From assembly GCA_015904055.1 (NCBI GenBank), contig JABMDE010000063.1, forward strand, positions 1 through 11,302: a DNA stretch of 11,302 bases. The letters run 5' to 3'. A program made the position numbers and the translations under genes. The notes beneath the pieces were generated by a model. It was not told where the DNA came from. It saw only the letters and a list, made by a program, of their open reading frames with translations, and ran no database searches. Shown here piece by piece: positions 7,096 to 11,302 of this stretch (its first letter is position 1; every line of letters begins with the position of its first letter). The stretch comes from Nitrospira sp. GTDB taxonomy: Bacteria > Nitrospirota > Nitrospiria > Nitrospirales > Nitrospiraceae.

Positions 7096-8436
7096 TTACG
7101 ACGCAGGCGACCAGGTTGGCGCACTGTTGTGCGTTCCAGTGAACGTGATCCGTTCAAGATCTTTTCCGTCGGCATTGATCATATAAATCTGACTCTTCCC
7201 TCCGGCCGTCGAACTGAAGACAAGATGCCGTCCGTCCGGAGACCAGGATGGAGAATCATCGACGCCTGGCCCACTCGTCAGTTGTACGCGTTTTTGGCCG
7301 TCCGGAGTGATCAAACAAATCTTGTACTCTTTCTTCGGGCTTCGGCAGACATAGGCGATCCAATTGCCTCGAGGCGACCAGGCCGGCGCGGCATTATAGT
7401 CTCCTTCGAATGTCAGCCGGCGCACGTTGGTTCCATCCATACTCATGAGAAAAATCTGCGGCCCGCCGCTTCTGTCGGACGTAAAGACCAGTTCTCGCCC
7501 GGACGGAGACCACGACGGCGAGAGATCGCCGCCGGCATGCACCGTCAACCGCTGCATCGCCTTTGTGCGTGTGTCCAAGCTGTAGAGATCAGAGTTGCCC
7601 TCGTGGCTGGATGCAAACGCCAGGAAGTTTCCATCGGGCGACAGGGCCGGGGTAATATTGAGTCCGCTCAACGAGACGAGCGTCCAGCGCTTTCCTGTCG
7701 CCAACTCGATCATGTCGATGTTTTGTGTGTTCCGATTGCGATAGGACGTGAACACGAGGAACCGCCGGTCCGGCGACCATTTGGGCATGAGATTTAAAAA
7801 TCCATCGGCCGTCAGCTGGCGCGAATCGTATCCGTCGTAGTCCATCACGAACAATTCACGCGCCGCTCCCTGCTCGGACACATACGCAATTTTCGTCCGG
7901 GCGATGCCCGGCTCTCCCGTGTACCGAAACACCAGTTCGTCGGCAAAGCGATGCGCCATCAGCCGCACGACGGACGTGGCGCCTGCATAGCGTTTGCCGC
8001 CCACCATTTCATCATTGCCCGCATCGTACACATACCCGTCCATGTTGACATCGGGGTCTTTGGCGTCGTTCGTCATCCCGGCCTTGCCCCACACGATGAC
8101 GGACACGCCCTGCTCAGCGGCTTTCTTGAATTCAGGATCCGGCACGGCTCCCAAGCTGCCAACCTTGATCCCGATGCTGGGCAAGTCGACAAGAGAGAAA
8201 ACCAGCGACCGGCGAATATCCGCCTTCAGCACTTCTTCGATACGGTTCCCCAGCCTGATTCGTCCTTCGGGCGATTCGGGACCGCCGCTGTTGTCGATCC
8301 CTGCGACTCCCAACGGGATCTTTTGAAAGTCCGGCCTGGTCGCCTCGAGAAATACATCCGTCGCGCCGGACTCGATAATCCAGGCGAGCCCGACCGACAG
8401 ACATAAGCTGATGACGACGACAATTCGAAATGTCAT
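7096..8436 (-). CDS. tolB: Tol-Pal system protein TolB (periplasmic beta-propeller)
   Basis: A 446-residue periplasmic protein that binds Pal and TolA and controls whether Pal is free to hold peptidoglycan. Residues 1 to about 25 are a hydrophobic signal peptide (cleavage probably near ESGA). The N-terminal alpha/beta domain spans about 27-175, with FLEATRPDFQKIPLGV at its start. From about 182 come six PD40-type propeller blades, visible as repeated WSPD-like turns: PKWSPDRR, PALSPDGN, PSWSPSGR, PAWSPRGN, PSWSPDGR and a closing PTWSPAS, with strands such as IFLMSMDG and IYMINADG between them. The length is close to E. coli TolB (430). The ATG is only 3 nt after the tolA stop and uses a GGGG/AGG site in the end of tolA, so the two are coupled. 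The C-terminus simply ends after the closing WSP turn. Confidence 0.95.
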   Translation of the reverse strand: MTFRIVVVISLCLSVGLAWIIESGATDVFLEATRPDFQKIPLGVAGIDNSGGPESPEGRIRLGNRIEEVLKADIRRSLVFSLVDLPSIGIKVGSLGAVPDPEFKKAAEQGVSVIVWGKAGMTNDAKDPDVNMDGYVYDAGNDEMVGGKRYAGATSVVRLMAHRFADELVFRYTGEPGIARTKIAYVSEQGAARELFVMDYDGYDSRQLTADGFLNLMPKWSPDRRFLVFTSYRNRNTQNIDMIELATGKRWTLVSLSGLNITPALSPDGNFLAFASSHEGNSDLYSLDTRTKAMQRLTVHAGGDLSPSWSPSGRELVFTSDRSGGPQIFLMSMDGTNVRRLTFEGDYNAAPAWSPRGNWIAYVCRSPKKEYKICLITPDGQKRVQLTSGPGVDDSPSWSPDGRHLVFSSTAGGKSQIYMINADGKDLERITFTGTHNSAPTWSPAS

Positions 8437-8439
8437 GTC

Positions 8440-9420
8440 CTACCCCTGTGATTCGCCGATGGTAAATGTGAAATGGGCGTCGAAATACGCCTCGGTCAAT
8501 TCCGGAGGAAAAACCGGCAAGGGAGTCGCACTAAGCACCGCCCGTTTTCCGGCCAGGTCGTAGTACTCATTGCCGGACGATTGCTCGATCGCCACCCCGG
8601 TCACCGATCCATTCCGATGCAGTCTGAATTGCACAATGACCACATACCCCTGACCGGCCGCATCGACCGGCGGCGCATTCCAGAAACTACTGATTCGCTG
8701 CCGCACGCGCCCCAGATATGCGTTTGACCCCGGCGCCACTCCAGGAACTTTGAGCGTCGTATCAACAGCCTTGATACTCGGTGCCTTCGCTTCGACATGA
8801 GGCGCAGGCTTCGGCGCGATGTCGGCCGGCGCCGCCTTCGGAAGCTCGAACTTTTTGATCCTCTTGAACTCCTCATCCAGCTCTTTATTCAAATCGTCCG
8901 TGAGAGACGACTGCGGTTTGGCTTCCGGATGCTTGATCCGCTCTGTCGCCTCAGTGACGACCGGAACATCGGGCAACTTGATTGGCTGTTTCTTCGGTTT
9001 TTCTGTCAGGCTGAAGTCTCCAAATTTTGGCGCATGGGCCGGTAGTGAGATGCCCTTCATGACATCGCCCATGACATCGTTGGACCGCGGTTTCACAGGT
9101 GCAGGCGCCGGGGCCGGTGCCATTTTTGCGGGTGGGGCAGGTCTGGCAGGTGGAGCAGGCGCAGGAACCTCCGCTGCTTTGGGCTCGCTCTTTTGCGGGT
9201 CGTCGACATGCACCGGCGGAGCCGGCATCGTGGCAAGCGCAATCTCGATAGATGCCAGAGGCCGTTCACCATGATTGGGCAGGCGAATCCACGAGACCAC
9301 CGCCAGTATACACACATGCACAACGAGGGAAATCACCACCGCACGCCACAAGCGGCGACTCAAATCCGTCTGCCGCTCATCGCTCAACCAAAAATCAGCC
9401 GATCCTGAGGCCTGTGCCAT
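8440..9420 (-). CDS. tolA: TolA-type energy-transducing protein (TonB/TolA family)
   Basis: A 326-residue inner-membrane protein that carries force from TolQR to the outer membrane. A cytoplasmic N-tail of about 25 residues precedes one transmembrane helix (about 26-46) containing S31-x-x-x-H35, the Ser/His pair conserved in TonB and TolA helices that contacts the motor. The periplasmic stretch is Pro/Ala-rich (about 65-112 and 194-232) with a short charged helix near 171-195; it lacks the very long Lys/Ala helix of E. coli TolA (421 residues). The C-terminal domain (about 234-322) has RVRQRISSFWNAPP, FRLHRNGSVTGVAIEQSSGN and AVLSATPLPVFPPEL, typical of the TonB C-terminal family and of TolA outside the gammaproteobacteria. 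By sequence alone TonB is possible; its position between tolR and tolB makes TolA the better name. A GAGG site lies 9 nt before the ATG. Confidence 0.88.
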   Translation of the reverse strand: MAQASGSADFWLSDERQTDLSRRLWRAVVISLVVHVCILAVVSWIRLPNHGERPLASIEIALATMPAPPVHVDDPQKSEPKAAEVPAPAPPARPAPPAKMAPAPAPAPVKPRSNDVMGDVMKGISLPAHAPKFGDFSLTEKPKKQPIKLPDVPVVTEATERIKHPEAKPQSSLTDDLNKELDEEFKRIKKFELPKAAPADIAPKPAPHVEAKAPSIKAVDTTLKVPGVAPGSNAYLGRVRQRISSFWNAPPVDAAGQGYVVIVQFRLHRNGSVTGVAIEQSSGNEYYDLAGKRAVLSATPLPVFPPELTEAYFDAHFTFTIGESQG

Positions 9421-9488
9421 GAATGTCTGCCTCTATGCTCCTTCGCCGAATACCCCGTAGCTCGAACCGGAAATACTGGCGGGATGAA

Positions 9489-9514
9489 CCCTCCGTAGCC
9501 GCAGCGAAGGAGGG
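9489..9514. repeat. Palindromic element in the tolR-tolA spacer
   Basis: CCCTCC and GGAGGG, 14 nt apart, form a 6-bp stem. The minus strand reads TTCGCTGCGGCTACGGAGGG, a type of GC-rich interspersed motif (TTCGCT...GCTACGGAGG) that I recall from many bacterial intergenic regions. A related CGAGCTACGGGG lies nearby at about 9456-9467. It is probably a repeat remnant and not a gene or a terminator. Confidence 0.45.
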
Positions 9515-9565
9515 AGGTCGTTTCTGGGAATGTTACACGATAGAGCGCAGCGTCCGACCGTCATA

Positions 9566-9585
9566 GCCGAAAGTGCGACTTCGGC
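9566..9585. other. Hairpin after tolR
   Basis: GCCGAAAGTGCGACTTCGGC can fold into an 8-bp stem with one bulged base and a 3-nt loop. It lies about 24 nt past the tolR stop in the 188-nt spacer before tolA. No T-tract follows on either strand, so it may pause or protect the tolQR message rather than end it. The same spacer carries GCGGAGC twice, 15 nt apart (9584-9590 and 9599-9605). I see no credible gene in the spacer. Confidence 0.45.
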
Positions 9586-9608
9586 GGAGCAAACTGCTGC
9601 GGAGCGCT

Positions 9609-10052
9609 TCATTTTTTGCGCGCTGATGTCACAGCATCGACAACGCGCTCGGGACCGGCTGGATCGGTCACCATACCGAGCTTTTCAATGCCGGCTTTCT
9701 TGACTCCATCCATGACCTGAATGACCACGCCATACGGCACATCGCGATCAGCCCGCAGGTAGAGCGACACATCCTTGTGCTCCTCTTTAAGCAGGCGGAG
9801 CTTGCGCTCCAACTGCGCGATACTCACCTGGTCTTTATCGAGGTAGAGCCGCTGATCTTTTTCGATCGCAAGCACCGCCCGGATCTCCGGCTTGATTGTA
9901 TTTGAAGCGGAGGTCGGCAGCTTGATGTCCATCCCGCGATAAAGCATCGGGGCCGTCACCATGAAGATCACCAGCAGCACCAGCACGACGTCGACGAGAG
10001 GGATGACGTTGATTTCGGCCAAAAACCGCCGCTGCCTGTTTTCAAGCATCAT
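9609..10052 (-). CDS. tolR: TolR (ExbD family) proton-channel subunit
   Basis: A 147-residue inner-membrane protein that, with TolQ, forms the proton-driven motor of the Tol-Pal system. A short cytoplasmic tail leads into one transmembrane helix (about 14-36, [22 protein letters not shown]) that carries the essential channel aspartate, D21, in the IPLVDV context shared by TolR and ExbD. The rest is the periplasmic domain (about 45-143), with [26 protein letters not shown] typical of the family. The length matches E. coli TolR (142). The ATG overlaps the tolQ stop by 4 nt, and a second Met follows at once; a GGGAG site 7 nt before the first supports it. ExbD is the alternative name, but linkage to tolB and pal decides for TolR. 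Confidence 0.94.
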   Translation of the reverse strand: MMLENRQRRFLAEINVIPLVDVVLVLLVIFMVTAPMLYRGMDIKLPTSASNTIKPEIRAVLAIEKDQRLYLDKDQVSIAQLERKLRLLKEEHKDVSLYLRADRDVPYGVVIQVMDGVKKAGIEKLGMVTDPAGPERVVDAVTSARKK

Positions 10053-10771
10053 CCCTTCACTCCCACAGGAACAGGAGCAACCGAAGCCACCGGCTTCGGT
10101 TTAGCCGGAAGCAGCGCGAGCAACTCGACCACCACAGAATCCATATGGAACGCCGCGCGACGGATGCGCGTCAGAAAGTAGTTGTAGGCGATGACGGCGG
10201 GAATCGCCGCAAACAATCCGGCCGCTGTCGCGATCAATGCCTCCGACACACCGGGCGCCACGGCGGCAATACTGGCCGTGCCTTGCGCGCCGATTTCACG
10301 AAACGAATCGATAATCCCCATGACCGTGCCGAGCAATCCCACAAACGGGCTGATATTCCCGGTCGTCGCCAGAAACGGTAAAAACGATTCCAGCTTGGCA
10401 ATTTGACCTTGGGCAATGTGCGCGCCGGTCCGTTCCACGACATGCCGATCGATCGTCGACGCTCCATCGCCGTCATACGATGCCCGGCCTGCTCCAGATA
10501 CGTGGCCCAGCCGTTCGGTCACAGCATGGAAAATTCTTGCGCAGGGACTCCCACTCGTCCGCTGAGCATGCCGCGTGACTTCATCGAGATCTTTGGCTTT
10601 CGACAGCACCGCCATAAACCGGCGGTCTTCTTCGTCAACCCTACGAAAGGTATTCCACTTAAAGAGAATGATGCCCCAGGAAATAATCGAAAAACACAAC
10701 AGCAGAAACAGCACGATTTTCGAGATCACGCCGAGCGACGCGATCAGCCCTATGGGACCGGATTGAAACAT
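10049..10771 (-). CDS. tolQ: TolQ (ExbB family) motor subunit
   Basis: A 240-residue inner-membrane protein that surrounds the TolR helices and conducts protons to drive TolA. Three transmembrane helices are visible: about 15-37 (after a short periplasmic start), about 130-153 ([24 protein letters not shown]) and about 175-198 ([23 protein letters not shown]). The channel-lining threonines of the family are in place (T149 in LLGTVMG, T182 in ALIATAAG). The cytoplasmic loop between helices 1 and 2 is about 90 residues, as expected. The C-terminal tail is Pro/Lys/Val-rich ([18 protein letters not shown]), a little longer than in E. coli. It is the first gene of the run. A purine-rich stretch with AGGAG and GAGGG lies 9-18 nt before the ATG. 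No ybgC thioesterase gene precedes it, unlike in E. coli. Confidence 0.94.
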   Translation of the reverse strand: MFQSGPIGLIASLGVISKIVLFLLLCFSIISWGIILFKWNTFRRVDEEDRRFMAVLSKAKDLDEVTRHAQRTSGSPCARIFHAVTERLGHVSGAGRASYDGDGASTIDRHVVERTGAHIAQGQIAKLESFLPFLATTGNISPFVGLLGTVMGIIDSFREIGAQGTASIAAVAPGVSEALIATAAGLFAAIPAVIAYNYFLTRIRRAAFHMDSVVVELLALLPAKPKPVASVAPVPVGVKG

Positions 10772-10821
10772 GGGAGTCTACCCTCTCCTTTTTCTGGTGA
10801 ACGCACCGCACCGTAAAATGG

Positions 10822-10830
10822 AGTGTACCA
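10822..10830 (-). promoter_or_regulatory. Candidate extended -10 promoter element for tolQ
   Basis: On the minus strand TGGTACACT matches an extended -10 (TGnTATAAT) at seven of eight fixed positions or close to it, about 50 nt before the tolQ ATG. I see no good -35 at the usual distance. This is a guess from one motif. Confidence 0.25.
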
Positions 10831-10900
10831 GACACGGGAGAAAATGGTGGGACCACGAAATGCGGATTGCTCACGAACCAGGCTCGGCTTTGTCTTCTGC

Positions 10901-10933
10901 CTCACCGGTTGCTATTTCCTATACGACGGTGAG
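10901..10933. other. Inverted repeat in the tolQ leader
   Basis: CTCACCG and CGGTGAG are exact 7-nt arms separated by 19 AT-richer bases. They lie in the 255-nt leader between tRNA-Asp and tolQ, about 130-160 nt before the tolQ start. This could be a protein-binding site or a weak hairpin. Farther upstream, 10960-10979 can form a G-rich stem with a TGCG loop on the minus strand (8 pairs, two of them G-T), without a following T-run. I see no gene in this leader. Confidence 0.35.
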
Positions 10934-11026
10934 AGACCACTCCACTTCTGCGTGGCCCTGAAGGAGGCGCACCCCCCTCAACCTTCCTCTTGCAGATTAG
11001 CACCTGCGGCATGACATCGGGAAAAA

Positions 11027-11104
11027 TGGCGGGGCCGACGGGATTTGAACCCGCGACCTCCAGATTGACAATCTGGCGTCCTAACCAGGCTGAACGACGG
11101 CCCC
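11027..11104 (-). tRNA. tRNA-Asp (GTC), CCA encoded
   Basis: The cloverleaf folds fully. The acceptor arm is GGGGCCG with CGGCCCC, the D-stem is GTTC/GGAC, the anticodon stem CCAGA/TCTGG encloses the loop TTGTCAA with anticodon GTC, and the T-arm is GCGGG TTCAAAT CCCGT. The discriminator is G, as expected for Asp, and CCA is encoded. Without CCA it spans 11030-11104 (75 nt). Five T residues follow at once in the transcription direction, which may help end the transcript. It stands 123 nt downstream of tRNA-Val on the same strand. Confidence 0.97.
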
Positions 11105-11227
11105 TTAAATCCGTTTGTGCTGAGGATCGGAACGACAAAACCCCATCAGCGGTCGTCGATCACGTCCTGAATTCTATATTCGTTGACGATTCGATCACTT
11201 GTCCGATCTCGCACACCAAGTCATTCC

Positions 11228-11302
11228 TGGTAGGCGGAACAGGGATCGAACCTGTGACCTCTGCCTTGTAAGGGCAGCGCTCTCCCAACTGAGCTATCCG
11301 CC
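11228..11302 (-). tRNA. tRNA-Val (TAC), missing its first base at the window edge
   Basis: The D-arm is GCTC AGTTGGGA GAGC, the anticodon stem CTGCC/GGCAG encloses CTTACAA with anticodon TAC, and the T-arm is ACAGG TTCGATC CCTGT. The 3' side of the acceptor is TCCGCCT, with discriminator A and encoded CCA. Only GGCGGA of the 5' acceptor strand is visible before the T8-A9 pair of positions, so nucleotide 1 (predicted A, to pair with the T) must lie at 11303, outside the window. Seventy-five of about 76 nt are seen. Confidence 0.95.

Noticed and set aside
7237..7800. Repeated DNA pattern (tccggnGACCA-like) spaced along this stretch, at first suggestive of a repeat array
   Set aside because: It is the coding signature of the WSPDG turns in the TolB propeller blades.
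9489..9514. Possible rho-independent terminator between tolR and tolA
   Set aside because: The stem is only 6 bp with a 14-nt loop and no T-run follows on the minus strand.
9433..9564. 43-codon minus-strand frame in the tolR-tolA spacer, containing PPSLRLRR
   Set aside because: No ribosome site; the PSLRLRR peptide is the usual false translation of a GCTACGGAGG-type intergenic repeat.
11173..11178. TATAGA on the minus strand as a -10 for tRNA-Asp
   Set aside because: No acceptable -35 at 16-19 nt, and an AT-rich hexamer of this kind is easily found by chance.
10990..11271. Plus-strand reading frame of 93 codons containing GPTGFEPATSRL and GGTGIEPVTSAL
   Set aside because: These peptides are the well-known false translation of the antisense of tRNA T-arms and acceptor arms; the frame runs across tRNA-Asp and tRNA-Val.

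Overview
This window reads as a piece of bacterial chromosome carrying core genes rather than a mobile or defence island. Every protein-coding gene and both tRNA genes lie on the minus strand, so transcription runs from right (about 11300) to left (1). The bacterium has an outer membrane, because a complete Tol-Pal system is present. The gene order (tolQ, tolR, tolA, tolB, pal, two cpoB-like genes, mutL, miaA, mtnP, pfkB-type kinase) and the flavour of the proteins remind me of Nitrospira (Nitrospirota). That assignment is from memory and was not tested by a search.

Layout in the direction of transcription: tRNA-Val(TAC), cut by one base at the right edge; tRNA-Asp(GTC); a 255-nt leader with a weak promoter candidate; tolQ and tolR, overlapping by 4 nt; a 188-nt spacer with hairpins; tolA; tolB after only 3 nt; pal after 83 nt; a 114-nt spacer with two adjacent hairpins; a long coiled-coil CpoB-like lipoprotein gene; a second, shorter CpoB-like lipoprotein gene 20 nt later; mutL; a 153-nt spacer with an inverted repeat; miaA; mtnP, overlapping miaA by 4 nt; and the first 49 codons of a PfkB-family kinase, 2 nt after mtnP.

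The first seven genes form one machine. TolQ and TolR are the proton-driven inner-membrane motor, TolA spans the periplasm, TolB and Pal tie the outer membrane to peptidoglycan, and CpoB-type TPR proteins couple outer-membrane constriction to septal wall synthesis. The following genes are housekeeping: MutL (mismatch repair), MiaA (tRNA A37 prenylation), MtnP (methylthioadenosine salvage) and a sugar or nucleoside kinase. I see no transposon, phage gene, CRISPR array or toxin-antitoxin pair. No gene-free stretch exceeds 300 bases; the longest is the tolQ leader.

I did not find a convincing new system. The points most worth a second look are the tandem CpoB-like proteins that both carry lipoboxes (one with a very long coiled coil), the paired hairpins in front of them, and the repeat-bearing spacers.
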